A stretch of 27,955 bases of DNA from Streptomyces roseochromogenus subsp. oscitans DS 12.976 (GTDB lineage Bacteria > Actinomycetota > Actinomycetes > Streptomycetales > Streptomycetaceae), in assembly GCF_000497445.1 (NCBI RefSeq), contig NZ_CM002285.1:7928071-7956025 (forward strand). The letters run 5' to 3'. The notes beneath the pieces were generated by a model. The model was not told where the DNA came from, ran no database searches, and worked only from the letters and a program-made list of their open reading frames with translations. The position numbers and the translations under genes were made by a program. Shown piece by piece: positions 15,724 through 24,657 of the stretch. Each line of letters begins with the position of its first letter. Within the stretch, counting starts at the first letter, position 1.

Positions 15724-17904
15724 TCAGCCCCGCGCGGAGTCAGCAGCGGCCTCAGCGTGGTCCGCGCCCCCGCCGCCCTGCGGTACCGCCCCTCGTGGAG
15801 CCGCCAGGGCGTCCAGCGGTCGTCTCCTGTCACGACCCAGTGCACGTGCCACGGCCGTGGCACGGTCCAGCCCGGCCCCTTCGCGCACGCACTCCTCGTA
15901 CCGCGGGTCCCCGAGGGCCTGCCGCGCCATCGCCTCGCAGCGCTCGTGCGGGGCGTTGAAGTAGGCCGAGCCGAACAGCGGGAGCCCCACCGACGGCCAT
16001 ATCCGGCCCGCCGCGCCCTGCAGCAGCGCCGCCTCGGCCGGCTCGCCCTGGGCCGCCGTCACCAGCGCCAGCAGCTCCAGCACCATCACCGAGCCGAGCA
16101 GGTCGCGGAAGGCGTGCGCGTTGCGCAGACACTCCGCGAGCAGATCCCGCGCCCTGTCCTGGATGCCTTCCTGCCAGGCCGCGTACGCCAGCACATACAG
16201 CGCGTAGCTGCGGGCCCAGAGCTCCCCGTGGTCCTCGCACACCCGGCGCACGTCCTCGCACAGCCGCACCGCGTCCGGCAGGTCCCCCTGGAAGGCCCGC
16301 GTCATCGCCAGCTCCACCTGGCCCATCAGCACATTGCTGTTGAGCTCGCCGATCTCCTGATAGCGGTCCAGCGCCGAGCGCAGCAGCGTTTCTGCACGCG
16401 CCATGTCATCGGTGACCAGGGCCAGACAGCCGGTGCGGTGCTCGGCGTACGCCACCGCCGTCGGATCCGCGCACCGCTCGGCCTGCTCCCGGCACTCCCG
16501 CAGCGCCGCCAGCGCCGGCACCGCGTCGCCCTGGAGGATCGCCACATAGCCGAGCACCCACAGAGCCTTCAGCCGCGACTGCTCGTACTCCGAATCCAGC
16601 TCGACGCTGCGCGCCAGCCAGCGCCGGCCCTCCGCGAGCCGACCGCAGCCGACCCAGCAGAACCACAGCGACCCCGCGAGGTACTGTCCGAGATGGGCCT
16701 CGTCCGGCTCCGTCAGACAGAACTCCAGAGCCGCCCGCAGATTGGGCAGCTCCGCCTCCACCCGGGCGGCGACCTCGCCCTGCCGGGGCGAGAACCAGTC
16801 CAGCTCGCACCAGGTCGCCAGGCCCAGATACCAGTCCCGGTGCCGCCGGCGCAGCCGGGCCGCGTCCCCCATCCCCTCCAGCCAGTCGGCGCCGTAGGCC
16901 CGGACGGTGTCCAGCATCCGGTAGCGGGGGCCGGCCGGGGTCTCCTCACGGGCGATGACCGACTGGGCCAACAGCTCCGACAGCACGTCCAGGACGTCCT
17001 CGGCGGGCAGCCCGTCCCCGCTGCACACGTACTCGACCGCCTCCAGGTCGAAGGTCTGCGCGAACACCGACAGCCGCGCCCACAGCAGCCGCTCCGCCGG
17101 CGTGCACAGCTCGTGGCTCCAGCCGATCGCCGTGCGCAGCGTCTGATGGCGGCACGGGGGCCCGCCGGGGACAGGGCGCGGCGACCCGTCCCGGCCGCCC
17201 GCGCTCAGCAGCCGGAACCGGTCGTCCAGCCGCTCCAGCAGCTGCGCCGGGGACAGCGCCCGCAGCCGCCCGGCCGCCAGCTCCACGGCCAGCGGGATCC
17301 CCTCCAGCCGCCGGCACAGCTCGCGCACCTCGGGGCCGTCGGACACCTCGAGCCCCTGCTCCCGGGCCCGGTCGGCGAACAGCTCAACCGCCTCGTCCGC
17401 GCCGAGCGGCGCCAGCGGGAACAGCCGCTCGCCCGCCAGCCCCAGCGGACGCCGCCCCACGGCCAGCACCCGCAGCCACGGCAGCTTCCGCAGCAGCTCC
17501 GCCGTCAGCTCGGCGCAGGCCTCCACGAGATGCTCGAACCCGTCCAGCACCAACAGGGCCGGACGGCCGGCCAGATGCTCCAGCAGCGTCTCCCGGGGCG
17601 GCCGGGCGGTGTGGTCGGTCAGCCCCAGCCCCTCCGCCACCGCGTACTCCACGAACTGCGGATCGCGCACCGGCGCCAGCTCCACCCGCCCGGCGGCGGA
17701 CTCCCACCCGGCGGCGACCCGCGCGGCCAGCCGGGACTTGCCGACACCGCCGACCCCGGTCACGGTCACCAGCCGGGCCCGGCCGAGCGCGGCCGTCAGC
17801 TCGGCGAACTCCGCCGAACGCCCGACGAACGTGGTCAGTTCCAGGGGCGGATCGCCGGCGGCGAAGGGATCGGCGAAGGGATCAGGGCACTGAGGACCTC
17901 GCAT
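15724..17904 (-). CDS. STAND (NB-ARC-like) ATPase with TPR repeats, no visible output domain
   Basis: A 726-aa cytoplasmic signalling-type ATPase. The nucleotide-binding domain opens with FVGRSAEFAELTAAL, then Walker A GVGGVGKS (50-57), Walker B LLVLDGFEHL (117-126), RRPLGLAGERLFPLAPL and the GxP-type motif LEGIPLAVELAAGRLR. A winged-helix-like region (HELCTPAERLLWARLSVF) and then Ala/Leu-rich TPR-like helices (about 380-690) follow. This matches the AfsR/LAL class of regulators, but neither an N-terminal SARP/BTAD domain nor a C-terminal LuxR helix-turn-helix is visible; the last 40 residues are Arg/Gly/Ala low complexity. The ATG at 17904 has no Shine-Dalgarno and sits 10 nt after a good -10 box, so the mRNA is probably leaderless. 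It converges on rpsD and diverges from the DUF948 gene. Confidence 0.88.
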   Translation of the reverse strand: MRGPQCPDPFADPFAAGDPPLELTTFVGRSAEFAELTAALGRARLVTVTGVGGVGKSRLAARVAAGWESAAGRVELAPVRDPQFVEYAVAEGLGLTDHTARPPRETLLEHLAGRPALLVLDGFEHLVEACAELTAELLRKLPWLRVLAVGRRPLGLAGERLFPLAPLGADEAVELFADRAREQGLEVSDGPEVRELCRRLEGIPLAVELAAGRLRALSPAQLLERLDDRFRLLSAGGRDGSPRPVPGGPPCRHQTLRTAIGWSHELCTPAERLLWARLSVFAQTFDLEAVEYVCSGDGLPAEDVLDVLSELLAQSVIAREETPAGPRYRMLDTVRAYGADWLEGMGDAARLRRRHRDWYLGLATWCELDWFSPRQGEVAARVEAELPNLRAALEFCLTEPDEAHLGQYLAGSLWFCWVGCGRLAEGRRWLARSVELDSEYEQSRLKALWVLGYVAILQGDAVPALAALRECREQAERCADPTAVAYAEHRTGCLALVTDDMARAETLLRSALDRYQEIGELNSNVLMGQVELAMTRAFQGDLPDAVRLCEDVRRVCEDHGELWARSYALYVLAYAAWQEGIQDRARDLLAECLRNAHAFRDLLGSVMVLELLALVTAAQGEPAEAALLQGAAGRIWPSVGLPLFGSAYFNAPHERCEAMARQALGDPRYEECVREGAGLDRATAVARALGRDRRRPLDALAAPRGAVPQGGGGADHAEAAADSARG

Positions 17905-17913
17905 GGGACACGG

Positions 17914-17943
17914 AGCGTACTGAAGTGTGTTCAATGCGTACAA
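17914..17943 (-). promoter_or_regulatory. candidate promoter for leaderless STAND mRNA
   Basis: On the minus strand TTGTAC (17938-17943) and TACGCT (17914-17919) are separated by 18 bp. Only 9 nt separate the -10 box from the ATG at 17904, so transcription would begin at or next to the start codon. This fits the missing ribosome site. Confidence 0.55.
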
Positions 17944-18007
17944 TCGCTTCTCGCAACTCCGCCCCGTGGCCCCGGTAATGCGGTACGGAGCCCCGGCCCG
18001 GGCGCGA

Positions 18008-18013
18008 TAGGCT
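18008..18013 (+). promoter_or_regulatory. candidate -10 box upstream of the DUF948 gene
   Basis: TAGGCT, a usual Streptomyces -10 sequence, lies 62 nt before the GTG at 18076 in the 171-bp divergent gap. No convincing -35 box is visible at the expected distance. Confidence 0.28.
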
Positions 18014-18075
18014 CGGACACGACTTTTTCGATCGTTCCGATGTCGAGAGCACGTTTCAGGGAGCGGGTGCGCACA

Positions 18076-18501
18076 GTGTCCGGTGGTGAGGTGGCCGGGA
18101 TCCTGGTGGCCGTGTTCTGGGCGATCCTGGTCTCCTTCCTCGCGGTGGCTCTCGCGAGGCTGGCCCAGACGCTCAAGGCGACCACCAAGCTCGTGGCGGA
18201 CGTGACCGATCAGGCCGTCCCGCTGCTCGCCGACGCCTCCGCCGCCGTGCGCTCCGCGCAGACCCAGATCGACCGCGTCGACGCGATCGCCTCCGACGTC
18301 CAGGAGGTCACGTCCAACGCCTCCGCGCTGTCGACCACCGTCGCCTCCACCTTCGGCGGCCCGCTGGTCAAGGTCGCGGCTTTCGGCTACGGCGTCCGCC
18401 GGGCGCTGGGCGGCCGCAAGGAGGACGTGCCCGCGAAGGCACCCCGGCGTACCGTGATCGTGGGCCGCACGGTCCCTGCCGCACGACGCAAGCGGAAGTA
18501 A
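18076..18501 (+). CDS. DUF948 membrane-anchored protein
   Basis: A 141-aa protein with one N-terminal membrane helix (about 6-28, VAGILVAVFWAILVSFLAVA). A helical heptad-like stretch follows (30-95: LARLAQTLKATTKLVADVTD and onward), then a basic tail ending RRKRK. This is the architecture of the DUF948/YtxG-like family, often linked to envelope or stress functions but without a defined activity. The GTG at 18076 (MSGGEVAGIL) gives the usual family start; AGGGAG lies 12 nt upstream. An in-frame ATG at 18040 lacks a ribosome site. The DUF6167-type gene starts 15 bp downstream. Confidence 0.82.
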   Translation: MSGGEVAGILVAVFWAILVSFLAVALARLAQTLKATTKLVADVTDQAVPLLADASAAVRSAQTQIDRVDAIASDVQEVTSNASALSTTVASTFGGPLVKVAAFGYGVRRALGGRKEDVPAKAPRRTVIVGRTVPAARRKRK

Positions 18502-18516
18502 GGACGAGACCGAGCG

Positions 18517-18891
18517 ATGTTCCGCCGTACGTTCTGGTTCACCACAGGTGTCGCCGCCGGTGTGTGGGCCACCACCAAGGTCAACCGCAAGCTGAAGCAG
18601 CTGACCCCGGAGAGCCTCGCCGCGACCGCGGCGAACAAGGCTCTGGAGACCGGTCAGCGGCTGAAGGACCGCGCGGTCGGCTTCGCGCTCGACGTCCGCG
18701 ACAACATGGCCCAGCGGGAGGCCGAGCTGGAGGATGCCCTGGGCATCCACGAGAACCCCGAACTCCCCGCACCCCGGCGCCACACCGCCATCGAGAACGC
18801 CCCGGGCAACCACCGCAGCGCACCGAAGTACATCGAAACGTCGATCTCTTCGCCAACGAAGTACTCGTACAACCGGAATGAGGACCACTGA
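18517..18891 (+). CDS. small DUF6167-like protein
   Basis: A 124-aa protein with a weakly hydrophobic N-terminal segment ([20 protein letters not shown]), a basic KVNRKLKQL patch, an amphipathic helix region (32-75), and a polar C-terminal half ending SYNRNEDH. The segment [20 protein letters not shown] is typical of this actinobacterial family, which to my knowledge sits regularly between DUF948 and alaS. The ATG at 18517 is preceded by AAGGACGAG. Its stop overlaps the alaS ATG by one base (TGATG), so translation is probably coupled. Function unknown; peripheral membrane association is inferred from the N-terminus. Confidence 0.78.
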   Translation: MFRRTFWFTTGVAAGVWATTKVNRKLKQLTPESLAATAANKALETGQRLKDRAVGFALDVRDNMAQREAELEDALGIHENPELPAPRRHTAIENAPGNHRSAPKYIETSISSPTKYSYNRNEDH

Positions 18892-21563
18892 TGGAGTCGG
18901 CCGAGATTCGCCGCCGCTGGCTGAGCTTCTTCGAGGAGCGCGGGCACACCGTCGTCCCTTCGGCGTCGCTCATCGCGGACGACCCGACTCTGCTCCTCGT
19001 CCCGGCCGGCATGGTGCCCTTCAAGCCCTACTTCCTGGGCGAGGTCAAGCCGCCCTTCCCGCGCGCCACCAGCGTGCAGAAGTGTGTGCGCACGCCCGAC
19101 ATCGAAGAGGTCGGCAAGACCACGCGGCACGGCACCTTCTTCCAGATGTGCGGCAACTTCTCCTTCGGCGACTACTTCAAGGAAGGCGCCATCAAGTACG
19201 CCTGGGAGCTGCTCACCACGCCCCAGGACAAGGGCGGTTACGGCCTCGACCCCGAGCGCCTGTGGATCACCGTCTACAAGGACGACGACGAGGCCGAGCG
19301 CATCTGGCACGAGGTCGTCGGTGTGCCGAAGGAGCGCATCCAGCGCCTCGGTATGAAGGACAACTACTGGTCCATGGGCGTCCCCGGCCCCTGCGGCCCC
19401 TGCTCCGAGATCAACTACGACCGCGGCCCCGAGTTCGGAGTCGAGGGCGGCCCCGCCGTCAACGACGAGCGGTACGTGGAGATCTGGAACCTCGTCTTCA
19501 TGCAGTACGAGCGCGGCGAGGGCACCGGCAAGGACAACTTCGAGATCCTCGGCGACCTGCCGAGCAAGAACATCGACACGGGCCTCGGCATGGAGCGCCT
19601 CGCCATGATTCTGCAGGGCGTGCAGAACATGTACGAGATCGACACCTCCATGGCCGTCATCGACAAGGCCACCGAGCTGACCGGCGTTCGCTACGGCGAC
19701 GCCCACGACTCGGACGTGTCTCTTCGCGTGGTCACGGACCACATGCGTACCGCCACGATGCTCATCGGCGACGGTGTGACGCCGGGCAATGAGGGCCGCG
19801 GTTACGTCCTGCGCCGCATCATGCGCCGCGCCATCCGCAACATGCGCCTGCTCGGCGCCACCGGTCCGGTCGTCAAGGACCTGATCGACACCGTGATCCG
19901 CATGATGGGCCAGCAGTACCCGGAGCTGCTCACCGACCGCGAGCGCATCGAGAAGGTCGCCCTCGCCGAGGAGAACGCCTTCCTCAAGACGCTGAAGGCC
20001 GGCACCAACATCCTCGACACCGCCGTCACCGAGACCAAGCAGTCCGGCGGCACGGTCCTCTCCGGCGACAAGGCCTTCCTGCTCCACGACACCTGGGGCT
20101 TCCCCATCGACCTCACCCTGGAGATGGCCGCCGAGCAGGGCCTCTCCGTGGACGAGGACGGCTTCCGCCGCCTGATGAAGGAGCAGCGGGAGCGCGCCAA
20201 GGCCGACGCCCAGGCCAAGAAGACCGGCCACGCCGACATGGGCGCCTATCGCGAGATCGCCGACACCGCCGGCGAGACCGACTTCATCGGCTACACCGAC
20301 ACCGAGGGCGAGACCACGATCGTCGGCATCCTGGTCGACGGCGTCTCCTCGCCGGCCGCCACCGAGGGCGACGAGGTCGAGATCGTCCTCGACCGCACCC
20401 CGTTCTACGCCGAGGGCGGCGGCCAGATCGGTGACACCGGCCGGATCAAGGTCGACTCCGGTGCCGTCATCGAGGTCCGCGACTGCCAGAAGCCGGTCCC
20501 GGGGGTGTACGTCCACAAGGGCGTCGTCCAGGTCGGCGAGGTCACTGTCGGTGCCAAGGCCCACGCCTCGATCGACGCCCGCCGCCGCAAGGCCATCGCC
20601 CGCGCCCACTCGGCCACCCACCTCACCCACCAGGCGCTGCGCGACGCGCTCGGCCCGACGGCCGCCCAGGCCGGTTCCGAGAACCAGCCCGGCCGCTTCC
20701 GCTTCGACTTCGGCTCCCCGTCCGCCGTGCCGACGGCCGTGATGACCGACGTCGAGCAGAAGATCAACGAGGTGCTCGCCCGCGACCTCGACGTGCGCGC
20801 CGACATCATGGGCATCGACGAGGCGAAGAAGCAGGGCGCCATCGCCGAGTTCGGCGAGAAGTACGGCGACCGGGTCCGCGTGGTGACCATCGGCGACTTC
20901 TCCAAGGAGCTGTGCGGCGGCACGCATGTGCACAACACCGCCCAGCTGGGTCTGGTGAAGCTGCTCGGCGAGTCCTCCATCGGCTCGGGTGTCCGCCGTA
21001 TCGAGGCCCTCGTCGGTGTGGACGCCTACACCTTCCTCGCCCGTGAGCACACGGTGGTCAACCAGCTGACCGAGCTGCTCAAGGGCCGTCCGGAGGAGCT
21101 GCCGGAGAAGGTCTCCTCGATGCTCGGCAAGCTGAAGGACGCCGAGAAGGAGATCGAGAAGTTCCGCGCCGAGAAGGTGCTGCAGGCCGCCGCCGGTCTC
21201 GCCGGGTCCGCCAAGGACGTCCGCGGTGTGGCCGTCGTCACCGGTCAGGTGCCGGACGGTACGACCCCGGACGACCTGCGCAAGCTGGTCCTCGATGTCC
21301 GCGGTCGCATCCAGGGCGGCCGGGCCGCGGTTGTGGCCCTTTTCACGGTCAGCAACGGCAAGCCGCTGACCGTCATCGCCACCAACGAGGCCGCCCGTGA
21401 GCGTGGTCTCAAGGCCGGTGACCTGGTCCGCACCGCCGCCAAGACCCTCGGCGGCGGCGGTGGCGGCAAGCCGGACGTCGCCCAGGGCGGCGGTCAGAAC
21501 CCGGCCGCGGTCGGCGATGCCGTCGAGGCCGTCGAACGCCTCGTCGCCGAGACCACCAAGTGA
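18891..21563 (+). CDS. alaS: alanyl-tRNA synthetase
   Basis: Charges tRNA-Ala and edits mischarged Ser/Gly. The 890-aa product is full length for the bacterial enzyme. The catalytic core contains [20 protein letters not shown] and [18 protein letters not shown]; the class II region includes GPCGPCSEI and [14 protein letters not shown]. The editing domain has the zinc-type motifs HSATH (H573, H577) and CGGTHVHN (C675, H679). The C-terminal C-Ala domain is glycine-rich near its end ([16 protein letters not shown]). The ATG at 18891 has GAGGA 6 nt upstream. It belongs to the rightward run ending with aroB; ruvX starts 25 bp after its stop. Confidence 0.98.
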   Translation: MESAEIRRRWLSFFEERGHTVVPSASLIADDPTLLLVPAGMVPFKPYFLGEVKPPFPRATSVQKCVRTPDIEEVGKTTRHGTFFQMCGNFSFGDYFKEGAIKYAWELLTTPQDKGGYGLDPERLWITVYKDDDEAERIWHEVVGVPKERIQRLGMKDNYWSMGVPGPCGPCSEINYDRGPEFGVEGGPAVNDERYVEIWNLVFMQYERGEGTGKDNFEILGDLPSKNIDTGLGMERLAMILQGVQNMYEIDTSMAVIDKATELTGVRYGDAHDSDVSLRVVTDHMRTATMLIGDGVTPGNEGRGYVLRRIMRRAIRNMRLLGATGPVVKDLIDTVIRMMGQQYPELLTDRERIEKVALAEENAFLKTLKAGTNILDTAVTETKQSGGTVLSGDKAFLLHDTWGFPIDLTLEMAAEQGLSVDEDGFRRLMKEQRERAKADAQAKKTGHADMGAYREIADTAGETDFIGYTDTEGETTIVGILVDGVSSPAATEGDEVEIVLDRTPFYAEGGGQIGDTGRIKVDSGAVIEVRDCQKPVPGVYVHKGVVQVGEVTVGAKAHASIDARRRKAIARAHSATHLTHQALRDALGPTAAQAGSENQPGRFRFDFGSPSAVPTAVMTDVEQKINEVLARDLDVRADIMGIDEAKKQGAIAEFGEKYGDRVRVVTIGDFSKELCGGTHVHNTAQLGLVKLLGESSIGSGVRRIEALVGVDAYTFLAREHTVVNQLTELLKGRPEELPEKVSSMLGKLKDAEKEIEKFRAEKVLQAAAGLAGSAKDVRGVAVVTGQVPDGTTPDDLRKLVLDVRGRIQGGRAAVVALFTVSNGKPLTVIATNEAARERGLKAGDLVRTAAKTLGGGGGGKPDVAQGGGQNPAAVGDAVEAVERLVAETTK

Positions 21564-21588
21564 CAGCCCAGTAAGGAAACGGTCGGAA

Positions 21589-22053
21589 ATGCGCAGAGGA
21601 CGTCGACTTTCGATCGACGTCGGGGACGCCCGGATCGGGGTCGCCTCGTGTGACCCCGATGGGATTCTCGCCACACCGGTGGAGACCGTCCCCGGCCGGG
21701 ACATCCCCGCCGCCCACCGGCGGTTGCGTCAGCTGGTGGAGGAGTACGAACCGATCGAGGTCGTCGTCGGCCTCCCTCGCTCTCTCAAAGGGGGCGAGGG
21801 CCCGGCAGCGGTGAAGGTCCGCGCCTTCGCCCAGGAACTGGCCAAGGGCATCAAGCCGGTGCCGGTGCGCCTGGTGGACGAGCGGATGACGACCGTGACG
21901 GCCAGTCAGGGACTGCGCGCCTCGGGCGTGAAATCGAAGAAGGGCCGCGCCGTCATCGACCAGGCAGCCGCTGTGATCATCCTGCAGCAGGCCCTCGAAT
22001 CCGAACGGGTGTCAGGTAAAGCACCCGGCGAGGGCGTCGAAGTGGTCATCTGA
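21589..22053 (+). CDS. ruvX: putative Holliday junction resolvase RuvX (YqgF)
   Basis: A 154-aa RNase H-fold nuclease implicated in Holliday junction resolution and pre-16S rRNA processing. Motifs: LSIDVGDARIGVAS with catalytic D10, VVVGLPRSLKGGEGPAA, VRLVDERMTTVTA with a catalytic-type Glu, and the C-terminal DQAAAVIILQ with the third acidic residue. The ATG at 21589 (MRRGRRLSIDVG) is chosen because alaS occupies the upstream part of the open frame; AAGGA is 11 nt upstream. It follows alaS by 25 bp, the common alaS-ruvX-mltG order of Gram-positive bacteria. Confidence 0.93.
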   Translation: MRRGRRLSIDVGDARIGVASCDPDGILATPVETVPGRDIPAAHRRLRQLVEEYEPIEVVVGLPRSLKGGEGPAAVKVRAFAQELAKGIKPVPVRLVDERMTTVTASQGLRASGVKSKKGRAVIDQAAAVIILQQALESERVSGKAPGEGVEVVI

Positions 22054-22080
22054 TCGCGATACGGTAACGTTCCGCGCGAT

Positions 22081-22105
22081 GCGCCGGTGTTCGAACAGTC
22101 GGCGC
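22081..22105. other. inverted repeat in the ruvX-mltG gap
   Basis: GCGCCG (22081-22086) and CGGCGC (22100-22105) flank the perfect inner palindrome TGTTCGAACA (22088-22097). It may be a protein-binding operator or a weak terminator; there is no T tract. The rest of this 122-bp gap contains CCGGTCGGC-type repeats and the mltG ribosome site. Confidence 0.4.
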
Positions 22106-22175
22106 ACAGCAAGAGGCGGAACGGAAGCGGGCCCACCGGTCGGCGGCCGGTCGGCTTCGCGGCTCTAGGGGATCG

Positions 22176-23837
22176 ATGACTGAGTATGGCCGGGGCCCAC
22201 ACCCCGAACCGTGGCATCCGGAGGACCCGTTGTACGGGGACGGCGGATGGGGAGGACAGCAGACCCACAGCGGTCAGCAGTCCCCCTACGGCGGCCAGCC
22301 GCAGCACTATCCACAGCAGCCGCAGTACGGCGACTGGAGCCAGGAGCAGCAGCCCGGCTACGACCACGAGCAGTACCGGTACTACAGCGAACAGGGACAG
22401 CAGCAGTACGCCGGCCACGCCCAGCAGCCCTACCAGCAGCCCGGCGCCTGGAACGCGGCCGGCCCGAACGGCCAGGTGCCGTATGCCCCCGACCCCGGCG
22501 ACCCGTACGGCCAGCAGCCCCCCGGCCATGGCGGGGAACAGCCCGACTTCTACGGCACCGAGGACGCCTACCCACCGCCGCAGCCGCCCGGCCGCAGGCG
22601 CCCCGGGCCGGAGGCGGAGCCGGAGACCGCGCCCGACGAGGAGGAGCAGCACCCCTTCTTCACGGGAGCCGGCGACGATGACGACGACGAGGAGCACGAG
22701 CTCCAGGGCCGCCAGGGCCGGCGCGGCAAGGGCAAGAAACCCACCAAGAAAGGCAGGAAGCGACGTACCGGCTGTGCCTGCATGGTCGTCGTCCTGGTCT
22801 TCGGCGGCGGCCTCGCCACCGCCGGCTACTTCGGCTACAAGTTCTACCAAAATCGTTTCGCCCCGGCCCCGGACTACGCCGGTAACGGCACCAGCGAGAC
22901 GGTGATGGTCGAGATCCCCAAGGGCGCGGGCGGCTGGGACATCGGCCGCCGCCTGAAGGAGGCCGGCGTCGTCAAGAGCGCCGACGCGTTCGTGCACGCG
23001 CAGAACGACATCCAGGGTGGGAACAGTATCCAGGCCGGTGCGTACCTCCTGAGGAAACAGATGTCCGCCGCGAGCGCGGTGAAAATGATGCTTGACCCGA
23101 AGAGCCAGAACAATGTCGTGGTGACTCCGGGCGAGCGTAACGCGGGCGTCTACGAGGCTATCGACAAGAAGCTGGAACTCGCCGACGGCACGACGCAGAA
23201 GGTCGCCCAGAAGGAATACAAGAGCTTCGGCCTGCCGGCCTGGGTACAGAACAACGGCCTGGTCAAGGACCCGCTGGAGGGCTTCCTCTTCCCCGGCAAC
23301 TATGCGGCCGCCAAGGGCATGAAGCCCGAGAGCATCCTGAAACAGATGGTCGCGCAGGCCAAGTCCAAGTACGACTCCTACGGCCTCACGGAAAAGGCCC
23401 GGGCGCTGGGCCTGAACAACGCGTTCGAGCTGGTCACCGTGGCGAGCCTGGTGCAGGCGGAGGGCAAGACGCACGACGACTTCCGCAAGATGGCGGAAGT
23501 GGTCTACAACCGGCTCAAGCCCACCAACACCGAGACGAACCAGTTCCTGCAGTTCGACTCGACCTACAACTACATCATGGGCACGAGCAACATCCACATC
23601 TCCCTCAAGCAGATCAACGGCAACCACAGCCCGTACAACACCTACACCCACAAGGGACTTCCGCCCGGCCCGATCGGCAACCCCGGCGAGGACGCGCTCA
23701 TGGCGGCGCTGAACCCGACGCACGACGGCTGGATCTATTTCGTGGCGACCGACGGCCAGAACAACACCGAATTCGCCAAGACCTACGCGGAATTCAAGCA
23801 GCTCAAGGAAAAGTTCGATGCCACCTCGGGCAACTGA
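22176..23837 (+). CDS. mltG: endolytic murein transglycosylase MltG
   Basis: Cleaves nascent glycan strands in the cell wall and acts as a terminator of peptidoglycan polymerisation. The 553-aa product has a long cytoplasmic N-tail (1-195) very rich in Gln, Pro, Tyr and Gly, with an acidic run (DDDDDEE at 167-173) and then a Lys/Arg-rich stretch (about 181-197). One membrane helix lies at about 200-222. A LysM-like segment follows (EIPKGAGGWDIGRRLKEAGV), then the YceG catalytic domain with ELVTVASLVQAEGK (catalytic Glu429), VVYNRL, QFDSTYNYIMG and the signature YNTYTHKGLPPGPIGNPG. The ATG at 22176 has AGGGG 4 nt upstream. It overlaps aroE by 20 bp. Confidence 0.95.
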   Translation: MTEYGRGPHPEPWHPEDPLYGDGGWGGQQTHSGQQSPYGGQPQHYPQQPQYGDWSQEQQPGYDHEQYRYYSEQGQQQYAGHAQQPYQQPGAWNAAGPNGQVPYAPDPGDPYGQQPPGHGGEQPDFYGTEDAYPPPQPPGRRRPGPEAEPETAPDEEEQHPFFTGAGDDDDDEEHELQGRQGRRGKGKKPTKKGRKRRTGCACMVVVLVFGGGLATAGYFGYKFYQNRFAPAPDYAGNGTSETVMVEIPKGAGGWDIGRRLKEAGVVKSADAFVHAQNDIQGGNSIQAGAYLLRKQMSAASAVKMMLDPKSQNNVVVTPGERNAGVYEAIDKKLELADGTTQKVAQKEYKSFGLPAWVQNNGLVKDPLEGFLFPGNYAAAKGMKPESILKQMVAQAKSKYDSYGLTEKARALGLNNAFELVTVASLVQAEGKTHDDFRKMAEVVYNRLKPTNTETNQFLQFDSTYNYIMGTSNIHISLKQINGNHSPYNTYTHKGLPPGPIGNPGEDALMAALNPTHDGWIYFVATDGQNNTEFAKTYAEFKQLKEKFDATSGN

Positions 23838-24657
23838 CGCCTGCCGGGCCGCCGTACTCGGCAAGCCCATCGCCCACTCCCTCTCCCCGGTGCTGCACCG
23901 GGCGGCGTACGACGCGCTCGGGCTCACCGCGTGGTCGTACGACCGCTTCGAGGTGGACGAGGCCGGTCTGCCCGGCTTTTTCGAGGAGCTCGGGCCCCAG
24001 TGGGCGGGGCTGTCGCTGACCATGCCGCTGAAGCGGGCGGTCATCCCGCTGCTGGACGAGATCAGCGAGACGGCCGCCTCCGTCGACGCGGTCAACACGG
24101 TCGTCTTCACCGAGGACGGTAGCCGGATCGGCGACAACACCGACATCCCGGGCATGGTGGCCGCCCTGCGCGAGCACGGCATCGAACAGGTCGACTCCGC
24201 CGCGATCCTCGGCGCCGGCGCCACCGCCTCCTCCGCGCTCGCCGCCCTCGCCCGGATCTGCACCGGCGAGGTCGTCGCCTACGTCCGCAGCGAGGCCCGC
24301 GCCGCCGAGATGCGCGAGTGGGGCGAACGGCTCGACGTGGACGTGCGTACGGCGGACTGGGCGGACGCCGGGCAGGCGCTGCGCGCCCCGCTGGTGATCG
24401 CCACCACCCCGGCCGGCACGACCGACGCCCTCGCCGCCGCCGTACCCGAGCGTCCCGCCACCCTTTTCGATGTGCTCTACGACCCCTGGCCCACCGAGCT
24501 GGCGGCCCGCTGGTCCATGTTCGGCGGCGCCGTGGTCAGCGGACTCGATCTCCTGGTCCACCAGGCCGTCCTCCAGGTCGAGCGGATGACCGGGCGCTCC
24601 CCGGCTCCGCTGGAGGCCATGCGCCGGGCAGGGGAGAAGGCGCTCGCCGAGCGCTGA
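23818..24657 (+). CDS. aroE: shikimate dehydrogenase
   Basis: Reduces 3-dehydroshikimate to shikimate with NADPH, the fourth step of chorismate synthesis. The 279-aa product has the shikimate-binding set S21/S23 in HSLSPVLH, K72 in TMPLKR, N93 in VDAVNT and D109 in GDNTDIPG. The nucleotide-binding loop is GAGATASSA (132-140), and VVSGLDLLVHQA lies near the C-terminus. The ATG at 23818 lies inside the end of mltG, with AAGGA 8 nt upstream; starting here keeps the N-terminal strand (RAAVLGKPIAHSLSP) intact. First of four aro genes in the same direction, separated from aroC by 169 bp. Confidence 0.95.
   Translation: MPPRATDACRAAVLGKPIAHSLSPVLHRAAYDALGLTAWSYDRFEVDEAGLPGFFEELGPQWAGLSLTMPLKRAVIPLLDEISETAASVDAVNTVVFTEDGSRIGDNTDIPGMVAALREHGIEQVDSAAILGAGATASSALAALARICTGEVVAYVRSEARAAEMREWGERLDVDVRTADWADAGQALRAPLVIATTPAGTTDALAAAVPERPATLFDVLYDPWPTELAARWSMFGGAVVSGLDLLVHQAVLQVERMTGRSPAPLEAMRRAGEKALAER

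Noticed and set aside
15600..15860. Frameshifted LuxR helix-turn-helix at the end of the STAND gene
   Set aside because: I read the other leftward frames past the TPR region for an HTH signature and found none, so the missing DNA-binding domain is not explained by a visible frameshift.
15580..18075. Long rightward open frame running through the STAND gene into the DUF948 gene
   Set aside because: Only the last 141 codons, from the GTG at 18076, form a sensible protein; the rest is antisense to an intact STAND ATPase and composed of His/Arg/Gln/Pro-rich low complexity.
18654..21704. Open frame of about 1000 codons antisense to alaS
   Set aside because: Same GC-bias artefact; the sense strand encodes a complete AlaRS with all motifs.
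21766..21810. Third copy of the relA repeat element in ruvX (CCTCGC...GCGAGG hairpin)
   Set aside because: The encoded segment PRSLKGGEGPAA is a normal conserved RuvX motif, and the CTCGA-type core and GGGGGACCCC end are missing.
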